Assembly: GCA_963853835.1 (NCBI GenBank)
Contig: OY970828.1
Span: forward strand, 64,782,861 to 64,846,860
DNA length: 64,000 nt
Origin: Calendula officinalis
Taxonomy: Eukaryota; Streptophyta; Magnoliopsida; Asterales; Asteraceae
Reading direction: 5' to 3'
Shown: in pieces, positions 10,670-22,487 of the stretch
Layout: the number at the start of each line of letters is the position of its first letter
Numbering within the stretch: position 1 is the stretch's first letter
Notes under the pieces: generated by a model
Database searches by the model: none
The model's input: the letters and a program-made list of their open reading frames with translations, nothing else
What the model was told of the DNA's origin: nothing
Made by a program: the position numbers and the translations under genes

Positions 10670-12093
10670 ATGTTACAACAACCAAATCTTCCTATTATTG
10701 ATTTATCTTTAAAAAACCTAAACTCTACTTCGAATTCTCGGGTCGAAACGTGCGGCGAAGTCACACGTGCACTCGAAGAATACGGGTGTTTCATAGCGGT
10801 CTATGATGGAGTTTCTCAAGAACTCCATGATGCAATTTTCCATGCATCACAAGAACTATTTGATCTTCCTACTGAAGTCAAAGTCCTCAATACTTCAGAA
10901 GTGATATCTCATGGTTATGTTGGTCAAGTACCCATTATTCCTCTTTATGAAGCTTTAGGGGTTGAAAATGCAACCACTATAGAAGGAGTTGAAAGATTCA
11001 CAAAAACCATGTGGCCCTCCGGAAATGAAAGATTGTGGTATGGTTTACTTGATTTATTTTAACAACATAACACACACATCCTTTAAATTTCTTCTATATC
11101 TACCACTATATATTTAAATTTCTTCTATATCTACCACTATATTGTCCACAGAGGACTCAAAAACAATAACAAAGATTGATCCCGTTGATTCTAAAAAATT
11201 TTAGGATAATCTAAACCAAAAACTACTTTGATTCAAAACTACTGCGGGTTTGGATCTTCAAAATCTATTCAACACAAAAAACAAAAATTTTTGGGATAAA
11301 AACCTCAAATTTCATAAAATCAAAAACTAAGTGTTCTAGCGTTTCAAACACGCATTAAATAAGCACAACAATTTCGAGCGGGCCAAAAAACACAAATGGG
11401 CCGATTACAACGTTTTTGGGCCAGGACTTACCATAACTTTTGATGTGTTACTCGCCTGAAAGGCTGAAACAGAGAACTGAGACAAAAGTTATACCTTTTT
11501 CAGTAGAGCTCTTTCTTAACACAATCATGATCTTCAAAAAATAAAAGGGCTCGCTCCTCTAGATTTGGGTCTGCATAAACAGGCCATTGGGAAACACCTA
11601 ACAACACCTTATACATGATTTGTTTATAATCTTCCCACTTTGATTTATTACTTTACTTTCACTATCTACTTATAGTTTGTTTTATGAACATGTTTCAGTG
11701 GGACTGTGCTAACATACTCAAAGGCTGTAGCTGAATTAGATCAAATAGTGACGAGAATGGTAGCAAAAAGCTATGGAATAGAGCAACATTATGAATAGCT
11801 CCTTGGGTGGACAACTTATCTTCTTAAACCCATAAAGTATTTAAGCCCTAACGGGAATGAGAGAAAAGTGGGAATCATTCCACATTCGGATGTAACGTTC
11901 ATGTCAATCATTCATCAACACGAAGTAAAAGGTCTAGAAATCATGACGAAAGATGGGGAATGGATTGAAGTTGATCCTTTACCATCATCTTTCATAGTCA
12001 TTGCGGGCGATGCTTGCATGGTAGGTTATACGCCATATCACTTGACACGAACAATACTTGTTTAGCTAATCGGGTTGGCAGGTTGGTATTGTC

Positions 12094-13821
12094 TGTAACG
12101 ACCGAGATTTTTGTAAATAAATAAATTGTACAAAAATATGATAAATAAGGATAATTCATTTCAGAACCGTAGGAATTGGTTTCGTGTCATTTGGACACCG
12201 TATGAGAAAGTTATGGACGAAACCGGGTCGAGACAAGGACCGAAAAGTGCAGCCTAGCTGACTGGAGGAGTTCACGGCGCGAAGTGGAGATGGAGATCGT
12301 GAACTCCGTCCAGGGATTTGAGGTTTTCAGACTTAGAGTTCCCGACCAGTTACCGATCGCGAAGTGGTCACGACACGCGAAGTTCGCGACGCGAACTTGA
12401 GTTCGCGATCGCGAACTGGTTAGCTCTGTATAAAAACGGGTTGAGGCTAGGGTTTTGACACCTACACCCCTAGAACCCTACCAGCCGTTATTTTGGAAGA
12501 AGTGCACGATTGTTGCTGTTCTTGAGCTCAAATCTTCATATTTCTTGGAGATTATTGATCTAAGGTAAGAATCCTTGCTAGTTTATGCATCTCTTTGGTA
12601 TTTTGAGCTATATTTGGGTATTAATGGTGGTTTTGGGAACCAACCACGTCATCTTTGGGGAAGATGATCTATCATGGGTGTAAAACACTCATGGTAAGCT
12701 TGTAATCAATGTGTACAACTGGATTTCGGTTTTATGGATAGAAATCTTGAACTAGGGTTTGAGATTTCCACCAAGTGGTATGAACTTGGTGGTTGGGAAT
12801 GTTAAAAATAAATTAACTAGTAGTTAGCTATGGTTTATGACTAGATTTGTGATAATTTTGATATTAGGTCAAGAAGGAGTTGAGATTGGAAGTACTTCCT
12901 TGATTGGGAAGTAGAGATTGTGTTGATTTACACAAGTATTGGATAGCTTTGCTAAGGTGAGTACATGTGATCTTTCTGAGTACATAGTAAACCATGTTTT
13001 ATGTATTGAAATGATTTTAGAGTCTTTATTAGATAAATATTTTTAATAAAGAAAAGATTGACTTGATAGAGTATGAACTTAATTGAATTGAATTGAATTG
13101 AATTGTAAGTTGACTTGCTTAGTTACCACTAGTATGATTGAGTTGTGATATGGGCTTTGACCCCAAGTTGATGATTTGTTATGTGGTAGCTAATCGATTG
13201 GATCCTAGATAACCCACACAAGTTGGGGGAGTTAGTGACACCTACTTGGGGCGGTACCACCCTGCGCAAGGGTAGTGTGTCGAGAAATAGATAACCCGGA
13301 AAACGGGGGAGTTTGAGATAACCCGGAAATCGGGGGAGCAAATAGATAACCCGGAAACGGGGGAGTTTACCTAGATAACCCATATCGGGGGAGCTCTTTC
13401 GAGGAGGCCCGTTACGTATGTGTTTGGCTTATGGCAAGCCTTAAAGATTGATTGACTATGTGCAATTTGATAAATAATTAATTATTATTTTATTGCAAAT
13501 TATTTCTAACCGGGTCTAAAACCCATGTTTCTCACGAGACAATATTTGTCTCACGTACTATGTTTATTTTGGCTATGTACTCAGGTTCGGGAGCTAAGGA
13601 CTAGGCGGCCCGTAGTAGTTAGCATTTGGAAGTAATTTAGCTCGGTGTGCTTATTTAATTCCCTAAACATTGTTTTGATATATTTGTAACACCGATTTTT
13701 GATACTAGCAATTACTCCAAGTGTTTTATCTAAATTTACATTTTTGGATATTTGGTTTGTAAAGACATATATTTTATAATTTTAAAAGTTTTAAATTCGG
13801 TTGAAAAATTGGTGTGTTACA
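12094..13821 (+). mobile_element. Solo LTR, family TGTAAC...GTTACA, copy 1
   Basis: 1,728 bases starting TGTAACGACC and ending GGTGTGTTACA, with target duplication TTGTC at 12089-12093 and 13822-13826. No internal region is present, so it is the remnant of LTR-LTR recombination. It keeps a promoter-like TATAAAAACGGG near 12430 and a five-unit hairpin array at 13205-13395. Long LTRs with TGTAAC ends suggest Ty3/gypsy, which is inference. Confidence 0.9.
13205..13395 (+). repeat. Array of GATAACCC...GGGGGAG mini-hairpins
   Basis: Five units of about 21-24 bases each have AACCC at the left and GGGGGAG at the right, most with an inner CCCG-AAA-CGGG stem. A unique 70-base stretch (GGCGGTACCACCCTGCGC region) sits between units 1 and 2. 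The same array occurs at 35135-35325. Confidence 0.9.
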
Positions 13822-14734
13822 TTGTCTAACCCAAACACAATCCGTGTAAACATGATGTAAACGGGTTGACGGGTTGTAACGGTATATACAAGTGTAAAGT
13901 TTATGTATTATTTGTTTTCTAACTAAACTGGTTAGCGGGTCTACCCGGACACGACCCGTATATGGCCAAATACATTTTGGTGCCTTGAACTTGGCTGATT
14001 AGATCTTCTACTACCTTGAACTATTAAATGTGCAATATGGTATCCTGAACTTGAGAAAATGGTCAATTTAGTACACTGACTTATTAATTTGATCGCGTTT
14101 TCTTGTTTGACTTACTTTCGTTGGAGCTTGAGCTTTTGACAGACTAGAAAATATATGTTTGTCTCTATATATTAATATTATAAGCAAATCATGTGAGAAA
14201 ACAAAACAAATAAAGCGAGTCAGGTACTAAATTGACAATTTGGTAAAGTTCAGGGTATCATGATGCACTTTTAATAGTTGAGGTTATAGAAGACCTAGTC
14301 AGTCAAGTTCAATGTACTATAATGCATTTTGGTCTTTATTAAATGGGTTTGGCCGGTTGACTTGTTTAGGCCCAACTCTAACCCATTTGCTTTCGTGTAT
14401 GATTCGTGTTGTATCAAGAATTACCACCCGTAACTGTACCAACAAGCTAATGTTTGTGTAATTGTAGTGATTTTTTACCTTTTTTTAGGCATGGACAAAT
14501 GGAAGGATTGAACCGGCATGTCATAGGGTGATGATGCAAGGTCACAAAGACCGATTTTCGGTCGGCCTATTTACGTTCATCAAAGATCTCAAAATCGAGG
14601 CACCTAAAGAACTCGTTGATGAAAACCACCCTTTAAAATATAAGGCATTTGATCACTACAAGTATCTTTATTATCATGCCTCCAAAGAAGGGAAGAAATC
14701 AAAGTTTCCCCTCAAATCCTACTGTGGAATTTGA

Positions 14735-16168
14735 AACACCATTCGCTTTGTAATTGTGTGTGGTTCAAATCCAAGTCTTGATCCTGTTTGCCAATCTTGA
14801 TTACCGAATAAAGTTCTAATTTCTTGTCTTTTTCTTTTTAAATAGAGCAATGTTGATTACCATATATATATATGTCCAGTGTCCTTGTATAATTAATCAC
14901 GAAAGTTTATGGTATCTTTATAAAAGATAACGAGCATGTCTCCGCACTTCACGACGGATTTGCAAACATACCATCATATTTATAAATTAACATATTTTTT
15001 ACACTATATTTAAAATTTAAAAAATAATATTCATGTATTGTAGATAAATAATAACATTTCCTAATGAATGTAGAAATGTTTTTTTTTCTTTGAAAAAAAC
15101 TAGTTTAACCTAGAAAGAGTTTCGGCATTGTCATCATCCTAAACCAAGCCAACCATCAGAATATATTTATATAAAAAACCAGCAGAATTCAAAACTGCCC
15201 AATGGCATACAAGCTAACCAAACACAGCAGCTAAGAACAAACAACTAAAAAACATACAACTTTTTTAAAAGAAATGTTATTATAGGTGATGCGTACAAAA
15301 TTAGAGGTTTTCGGATTGGTTTTGATTTTTTTCCGTAAGAACCAAATAGTCCAAATAAACTGAGTAGTTAGCATATATGCAAGCACAGTTTACATAAACC
15401 TAGCATCTTCGTTTACTTTGGCTTACTAGTCCCGATTCCTGACTTACCTTGTTTTCATCTTACAATTTTACAAACCCACTATAAAAGTTTGGCTTGTATA
15501 GCACGACACGCTTAGCCTGTTGATACCCTTGACATCGTTTGGATGTATATAAGGGACATCTTCAAGTATTACTTTCTTTATGTATTTTCAAATTAGTATA
15601 TTGATTGATAAATTGACTACTTAATAGATTTATACATGTAGAAAGCTCAAGTTTATTATTATTAATGTTTTATACTTTTGTACGGATGTAGGGATGTAGT
15701 GTAAAGATATTTCGAGAATAAACCGAATTATAATTTGGTTTGGATTATTTGGTTATTAAGATAGTTTGGACAGTTCGGTTTTATTTATTAGAACCAAACC
15801 AATTCGTTTTACCTATTTGATCCGGATAATATTGATCTAGCCAAACGAACACCCGAACAATCAAGTTATCCAATATATTCTTTTTATTGAATAATGTAGC
15901 AATTTAAGCATACTGATCTAGGTAAGCAATATAAATGTGATTTTTAATTTGTATGTAGTCACCGTGACAAAAGCTAGGCAGGGGTGAGAAAAACCCATTT
16001 TAACCGCACTATAACTTAAATAACCGCTAAAATCAAACTGAAAGTAACCGAACAAAATAAAAACCAATTGTGCTGTTTCTAATTTTCGAAAAACTGCAAA
16101 AATGGGTTCGGTGTTCTGCTCAAAAACCGAAACACATCAATGGTATTTGGGCTTCCGAGTATTTTTAA
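14735..16168. other. Intergenic, no gene recognised
   Basis: AT-rich sequence. Around 15700-16140 it is rich in short AACCGAA/TTCGGTT words on both strands, suggestive of a degraded repeat. No ORF with recognisable homology. Confidence 0.5.
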
Positions 16169-16892
16169 TCTATATATATAATAAAACAAAGATGTTTAGT
16201 GCACAGGTGGCACCCCTTAGAGCACAGCATCTTACGTGGCATTTTTTTAGAATATTGATTTTTTTCCCCATTTTTTAATTACGATTTAAAAGTACCTTTC
16301 CTGCATTTAAGCACCCACCTATTATCAAAACTGCAGAAAATAACCAACCATTTATATCCACGTATTAATTACGGATACTACAAAACCGAATCAGCAGTTC
16401 ACAAATTCTCGGTGAGACGTTTCCCTTATTTGTAGATCTTCCAGAGGAAGATATCCATTTCAAACTTGAAACAACCTTATTTGTTAGCATCTTTCTTCAT
16501 CTTATTTGTTCACCATCTTCGTCTACTAGCAACAAGGAAACCCTAATCATCACCATTCTGTATTTCCGTCACTAGCCTCGCCATCGCCTTCTCAGGCGGG
16601 TCATAATAACATGTTTATGCTTCATCAACTTCTTCAATTTATGGAGTTTGTAAATGAATTCATGTAGTTTCGTATATTATATGTTTCTGTGATTCACGTA
16701 CGTTTTTTTATATAAAGTAAACTCTAATTTGAATTCAGATTTCATCTTGCATAGCAAAATGCGTGACTAGGTATGATTTTATAAGCTTCCCATTGTGATA
16801 CAAAATCCAGTGGTGTGATTAACATAAACATGATATTTTGAAATTAATCAAACATGATTTTGTTTTTAATGGAATCGAAGTCCTACAATGAG

Positions 16893-17000
16893 GACCTGAA
16901 ATGGGATCAGACAATAAGGCAAATATGACCTAATAGGAATCCCACCAGCACCACGAGGCATGCCACAAATCAAAGTGACATTCGATATCGATGCAAATGG
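16893..17000 (+). pseudogene. Captured Hsp70 (DnaK-type) fragment
   Basis: Translates to IGIPPAPRGMPQ and VTFDIDANG, a hallmark of the Hsp70 substrate-binding domain. The upstream 60 bases fit the preceding DNK-LG region with a stop. It is an isolated exon piece inside the Helitron and cannot encode a chaperone. The form suggests an organellar or general Hsp70; which one is unclear. Confidence 0.8.
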
Positions 17001-17391
17001 TACGAATTTGCAAAAACTTCCTACTGTTAATTACTGCTGTTAATTTCGCTTTATAACCCATCTTTAAATTTCTACAAATGCTTATGCAGTTGAGCTGTTT
17101 CGTGTGCACTCTAATTAAACAATGAAATTACTATGAAGCCTATTTGATATTAGTAAGTTTTTTTTTTTGTTCCGTTTCATTTCTTTTTGGTTAAAATGCA
17201 GGTTGGAACTATATGGATGTTCGCTCACCAACACATGTTTTAATCTTACAATACTACTAATCAAATGTTCGAATGACATAAGACTGTAAGAGCTACAACT
17301 TGATTATCTTAAGCCACAACATCAAATACTTTATTTTCATAAATAGATGCATGTTAAATTTTTAACAAGAATTATGGACACGAAATTGCAG

Positions 17392-17539
17392 ACTGGTCAA
17401 AAGATGAGGCAACCACATCAGAGATTTGCGGTTCGAGTTTCGGCTAAAGATGTTGCCTTTGATCAGCGTTTAATGGGCGGGTATGCAGGCAGGAATCCTA
17501 AACTTGCAGATGTTGTTGGCCTTACTCGTGGCCCTACAG
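17392..17539 (+). pseudogene. Captured chaperonin-60 alpha fragment, N-terminal
   Basis: Reads RFAVRVSAKDVAFDQ and KLADVVGLTRGPTG, the start of the mature plastid chaperonin-60 alpha subunit (the RuBisCO-binding protein). It is bounded by GCAG and GT splice-like signals. The middle (usually SRAALQAGID) is altered. Confidence 0.75.
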
Positions 17540-17936
17540 GTATCACATTTTCATTTCATAGTGTTGTGATTAAATGGCTCATCAATTTGGCAATTTAGGT
17601 TGATTGATATGAGTGGTGAATTTGTTTTGATTTAGTGTATGTTTGAAATTAGCTTTTTTAGAGCTTAAAAGCTTTATGTTTTAGAAAAATAAGCTACTAT
17701 TATATAAACGTATGCTTTAATTTTTTTTGTTACAATTTGTTCAATTTCTTTTCATTGCAAATGAACAAATATTCTCACTAAAATGTAAATTACACATCAT
17801 ACTGGTTAAGTCATTTGTTCTGTTGCAAAACTTATTGCATCCATCTTCCAAGTTTTAAGCATAATTGCAACTTGCAACTAATAAGTAATGTTTACACTTT
17901 TGGACTACACAATGATGGTTAATTTTTCTTTCATAG

Positions 17937-18147
17937 GTTCCAAGCAAAACCAATGACTCAGCTGGTGATGGTACATCAACCGCCTCAGTTCTGGGCCTGG
18001 CCCATGAACTTACTAAACTCGGGCTTCTGAGTGTCACATCTGGTGCTAAACTGATTTCATTGAAAAAATGTTTTGATAAAACAGTTTTGGGTTTAATTGA
18101 GGGACTTGAGAAGAAAGCAAGACCCGTAAAAGGGCGTGATGATAATA
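17937..18147 (+). pseudogene. Captured chaperonin-60 alpha fragment, second exon
   Basis: Reads SKTNDSAGDGTSTASVLG, then GLLSVTSGA and LEKKARPVKGRDD, matching the ATP-binding part of plastid chaperonin-60 alpha (GDGT motif). It is downstream of the first fragment and in the same order as in the parent gene, with the exon between them missing. Confidence 0.88.
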
Positions 18148-19829
18148 GACTGTAAAATAGGTATAGGTGGTTTTTTAAAGTGTGGTGGAACTAACCAATG
18201 TCTCTTCAGGTCAGGTTTTTTTAAAATTTCATATTGTGATATTTTTGTTTTTACACAGGATGTTACAAATGCGTCACACATGTTTGATGAGTTGCCTCAA
18301 AGAACTATTTTTTTTCTTCAAAGTGAACTATGCATTATTGTCCTTTTTGTATAGATTCTGCCATTTTGGCCTACATATACAATTTGTTTTTATAATAATG
18401 GGTAATAATTATTTCTTAGACTAAAATAATGTCCTTTTTGTATTGAACATGATAATATTTCTTAAATTAAAATAATGGGTAATAATCATTTTTTGGAAAA
18501 AATGTAGATGGAAATTGTGGTTATAATTATTGTTTCTTAAATTATAAATGTACAAGTTTACATTTTCGGCCTTGGTTTTTAACTATTTTGCTTGGAAATG
18601 TGTGGTTATAAATGTCATTTGCAGGTTAGATGTAAGGCTGGTAAACTGTGCTCTAAATCTCTAAATCTCTAAATCTGGAACTGAGGTTATAGTGACGGAT
18701 CTAAATATGAAAACACAGTCAGAGTTGGTGTTGAGCAGTAGAGCTTTAATAGATATGGCTAATAAGGGTATGGAATTAAATATATTGAAACTTGGTGCTG
18801 CTAATGTGGATTACATAAGGTGCACTTCAAATTTTAATATGTTAATATATGCTCTACTTATATTAAGAAAGCGTTTTTGTTTTGACTCTTTAATATCAAG
18901 ATTAACTTTTTTTGAAACGTTAATTGATTTTATATTTTATAAATTTTACATAAAGAAACAAAATTAACAGTTGTGAAACACTTTGACTTTTATCAATTTC
19001 ACTTTGAAAGTCAATTATCTATTTGTTTCTTTGACTTTGACTTTGTTTGATACCAAATCAGTATTAAAGAATGACATAATATTGTACTAATAACGTGTCA
19101 TTCAAATAATTAAACTTTTAAAAATACTATAAGAAAACACATTTCTGAATTTAAAAAGCATGGGGGACATCTTAGTAATTTCACCAGGTAAAATAACATA
19201 TATTAGTAACCAATTTAATTTAATTTATAATTCTCATTTGATCTTCACATATAATTGGCTTTCAGGTACGTTAAAGGAAGAATGATAGATTCATTTTTTA
19301 ACCAACGTTTTCAGATCCTAAATCTGTGTATGTCATTTTCCATATTTATGTAACCAATTTTCATTCATGGTTCATGAGTTATAAAGAAAACTTTTTAACA
19401 AATATGTGGTTATCACTTATCAAAACAACAGATTGTACATTTGTACACTGAGATGTGATTAAGAGTTTAAAATTGGCTAATTGCTATTATTCAATATAAT
19501 ATATTTTTAGATACTTTAATTCCTGTTTGTAATTTGTTACATCATTGTAGTTATGACGTATATAGGAGGAAAAATTTATGAGTAATGGTATTGGTGCCTA
19601 CTATTGTGCCTACTAATTTGATCATGATAAGTGTCAAAAACTCAAAATCAAGGAAGGATATGAGCAAAGAGAATTAGTGGAGTATACATTACGAAGCTCA
19701 GAAGTGATTAGGCACATGGATAGGCACAATTAGTAGGTACAAATATCATTTCTCAAAATTTATTTTACATATTATTAACTTTCAATGTAATATACGACAA
19801 CCCGTGATTTTTCACGGGATTTAACCTAG

Positions 19830-20310
19830 TATTATTAATAAAATTTGGTTTGTGCCTTTAAGCCCACTACTTGCCCATTAGAAATTCAAATTAATAACAC
19901 TGAAGTTTTCATATTGCATGTTTACGAATATGCCAAAATTAGGACTTATTTTCAATGGGAGAGAATCCAATGGACGACAATCTCATGAAGGTGATTTGTT
20001 TATGACGGTGATCTGTTTATGTAGATACTAGTTAGGACTCCCATGCTAATATTGATAATTTAGTATATAACATTTAGGTATACATGAATAATGGTACACA
20101 CAGATGAAAATTTTTCTTCCTCAAGTCGCACATGTTGACTGATTCTTGATTTTTTATATTACTCAAGATGATAATATCATGATATCACTAAATTGTTTTA
20201 TGAGAAGCCTTCAAAACTTTATAGTGAACGTGATTACTTATTAGTTATTACATGATGGTTTATTTTATTTTTTAAAAATATATTAATTCCTTTTGTTCCT
20301 CACTTATATA
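19830..20310. other. Intergenic, no gene recognised
   Basis: AT-rich sequence between two Helitron ends. No coding homology. Confidence 0.5.
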
Positions 20311-20743
20311 TCTATTTATTTGATAAAAAGACACGTGTAATCTACTAATCCTTTTTTATAATATTATTGATTGATTTTGGCACATATTTTGATCAAATGG
20401 ATAAACACAAAATGTAAGAATCAATACCATTACCTTTTTTTAATGTTACAATACAAACTTATTATATTTATGGATATGGTTGAAGATGAATAGTGCCACG
20501 TAGGCATCTAAATTTTTTTCTTTTTCTTTCTGCTCACTTTCTTTATTTTTTATCAACCTTTTTCTTTATTAATTTTTTTTTCCAATTGTAGAAGGATATT
20601 ATTCTCTAAATGTTCGTAGTGGATGTACTTCGTGAGGATATATATTTTTCACTGACAATTAAAAATCTTTGATATTTTAATCCATAATATTATTGATAAT
20701 ACATAAAAATCTCTCGCGGCATTGCGCGGACTAAACCTATTAG
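20311..20743 (+). mobile_element. Candidate short Helitron
   Basis: The 3' side is convincing: a GC-rich hairpin (CTCGCGGCATTGCGCGG) followed by AAACCTATTAG before a T. The 5' end TCTATTTATTTGATAAAAAG after an A is the best candidate but is not confirmed by a second copy. The terminal TTAG departs from the usual CTRR. Confidence 0.5.
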
Positions 20744-21024
20744 TTTAACACAAAATCACAAATCACATCCCTCTCACTTATATGACCTGTTATGACAATT
20801 ACAAGTAATAGAGGGTTCAAACTGAAACAGTTGGTGAAATACAAGGGTGCCAAATGTTCAATTGAAGGTAGTTGTTATTTATTAAGCGGTTGTCCGCTCT
20901 TGCGTTAGTCATAACGTCAACTTTTTGACCTTAGGAATTTCTTCGATTCTTGATAGAACTTTCGTCGATCAATCATATTCTCTTCGAATCTCAAGAGCAA
21001 ATTGCCAATAATCTCTGAAAACGA

Positions 21025-21611
21025 GTAAGAATCATGGTTGTTTGTATATATATTGTATTTCATATGAATGGATTTTAAAATATCATCTCTTCGTTTCGCT
21101 TAAATTCATCAAGATTTACGATTATTTTTGTGATCTTTGAAAAGGTATTTTGTTAATTTTACATCGTAATTTATTTATTACTTCGTTTATAATCAAATCA
21201 TCGATCATATTGTTGTTAACTCGTTACTTTTATAAATATACCTAAACCTAATTTTATCTCAAGGATCATGAATTATAAACGATTCATAATATTTCGTATA
21301 AATTTTTCCTTCAATATCAATCTATATGCGTTTATGATACGAATTTTGTTGCGTATTATCGACAATTGTTTATTATGTTAAGTTTTTCCTCCAAAAATAT
21401 TCGAACCTGATCAAATTCTCAAATTTGTGGTTGAGATTTGGCTCAATTGACCTCAAAAGTCAAACTCTAGCTTGTTTTCTTGGACATGAAGGTGTAATTT
21501 AATTCATTAAATTCAATTTTAACTGATAACTTAAATTTAAAATTCTGTGAATTTGTCATCTTTAAGCTTATGTTGATTAATTTAAATTCTAAAGTATAGT
21601 CATATTCGCAG
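21025..21611 (+). other. Probable 5' UTR intron of the PP2C gene
   Basis: A GTAAGA donor follows AAACGA at 21024 and a TTCGCAG acceptor ends at 21611, 33 bases before the start codon. The stretch between is T-rich like other introns here. The splice is inferred from signals only. Confidence 0.5.
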
Positions 21612-21644
21612 GAAACTTATTCCAAACGCAACACAACAATAATC

Positions 21645-22487
21645 ATGGGGTATCTAGATTCAGTGATATCATCCACAAACCCTAATCAGCCAGTCACCGG
21701 AGGTGGTCAAAGTCAAAATTCAAAATTAAGCTACGGTTATGCTAGCTCCCTTGGAAAAAGATCATCAATGGAAGATTTCCATGAAACAAGAATCGACGAT
21801 GTAGATGGAGAGATGGTTGGTCTTTTTGGAGTATTCGATGGTCACGGTGGTGCTCGAGCTGCAGAATATGTCAAACAAAATCTTTTCACTAATCTCATCA
21901 AACACCCAAAATTCAAATCCGATACCAAATCAGCCATAACCGAATCATACAATTACACAGACTCAGAGTTTTTAAAATCAGAAAGCAATCAAAACAAAGA
22001 TGCAGGATCAACAGCTGCAACTGCAATCCTAGTTGGCACCCGTTTACTGGTAGCAAACGTTGGCGATTCACGAGCTGTCATTTGCAGAAACGGGAACGCG
22101 TTTGCTGTTTCTCGTGATCATAAACCGGATCTAACCGATGAACGGAAACGGATTGAAGATGCGGGTGGGTTTGTTATGTGGGCGGGTACTTGGAGAGTTG
22201 GTGGTGTTCTTGCTGTTTCTCGTGCTTTTGGTGATAAATTGTTGAAACAGTTTGTTGTTGCTGATCCTGAAATCCAGGAAGAAAAAGTTGATGATTCTTT
22301 GGAGTTTTTGATCATTGCAAGTGATGGACTTTGGGATGTTGTTACAAATGATGAAGCTGTTGCAATGGTGAAAGCGGATAAGAGTCCTGAAGAAGCTGCA
22401 AAGATGCTGATGCAGGAAGCTTCTCAGAGAGGTAGTGCGGATAATATAACTGTAGTTGTTGTTCGTTTCTTGGAGATAAGTTGTTAG
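21645..22487 (+). CDS. Protein phosphatase 2C (PP2C59/WIN2-like)
   Basis: A 280-residue PP2C, a Mg/Mn-dependent serine/threonine phosphatase. The whole catalytic fold is present: RSSMEDFHE (residues 39-47) and FDGHGG (about 64-69) with metal-binding acids, GSTAATAIL, VGDSRAVIC, SRDHKPD, GGFVMWAGTWRVGGVLAVSRAFGD, IIASDGLWD and GSADNITVVVVRF. The start ATG gives MGYLDSVISS, like plant relatives. The length matches short members of the family. There is no ABA-coreceptor N-terminal extension. The coding part has no introns, although I recall plant relatives having several; a retrocopy origin is possible. A 5' UTR intron is likely. No breaks are seen, so it is probably functional. Confidence 0.94.
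   Translation: MGYLDSVISSTNPNQPVTGGGQSQNSKLSYGYASSLGKRSSMEDFHETRIDDVDGEMVGLFGVFDGHGGARAAEYVKQNLFTNLIKHPKFKSDTKSAITESYNYTDSEFLKSESNQNKDAGSTAATAILVGTRLLVANVGDSRAVICRNGNAFAVSRDHKPDLTDERKRIEDAGGFVMWAGTWRVGGVLAVSRAFGDKLLKQFVVADPEIQEEKVDDSLEFLIIASDGLWDVVTNDEAVAMVKADKSPEEAAKMLMQEASQRGSADNITVVVVRFLEISC

Larger units (their letters stand above)
10670..14734 (+). pseudogene. AOP-like 2-oxoglutarate/Fe(II) oxygenase with a stop
   Basis: Three exons: 10670-11037, 11699-12020 and 14489-14734, with phases that join correctly. The protein resembles plant AOP-type 2OG dioxygenases (soluble enzymes of specialised metabolism; substrate not predictable here). Exon 1 has the N-terminal IIDLS ... ALEEYGCFIAVYDGV fold. 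Exon 2 holds the first iron ligands in PHSDVTF and the DGEWI/SFIVIAGDA motif. Exon 3 has the distal ligand in PACHRV and the 2OG-binding RFSVGLF, ending KSYCGI as relatives do. An in-frame TAG lies at 11796-11798, where relatives have a sense codon, so a normal product would stop before the iron site. Intron 2 is enlarged by a 1.7-kb solo LTR. It could be a nonfunctional copy or, less likely, a sequencing error. Confidence 0.85.
16169..19829 (+). mobile_element. Helitron family 1, copy 1, with captured gene pieces
   Basis: It starts TCTATATATATAATAAAACA after an A and ends with stem CCCGTG-ATTTTT-CACGGG followed by ATTTAACCTAG before a T. Both ends match the minus-strand copy at 40624-44409. 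There is no Rep/helicase gene. The body carries fragments of Hsp70 and chloroplast-type chaperonin-60 alpha genes, with intron pieces. At 18684-18823 there is also an unidentified coding-like stretch (reading DLNMKTQSELVLSS). Confidence 0.88.

Noticed and set aside
18093..18424. ORFs around the second chaperonin fragment
   Set aside because: Shadows or run-on translations into captured intron sequence.
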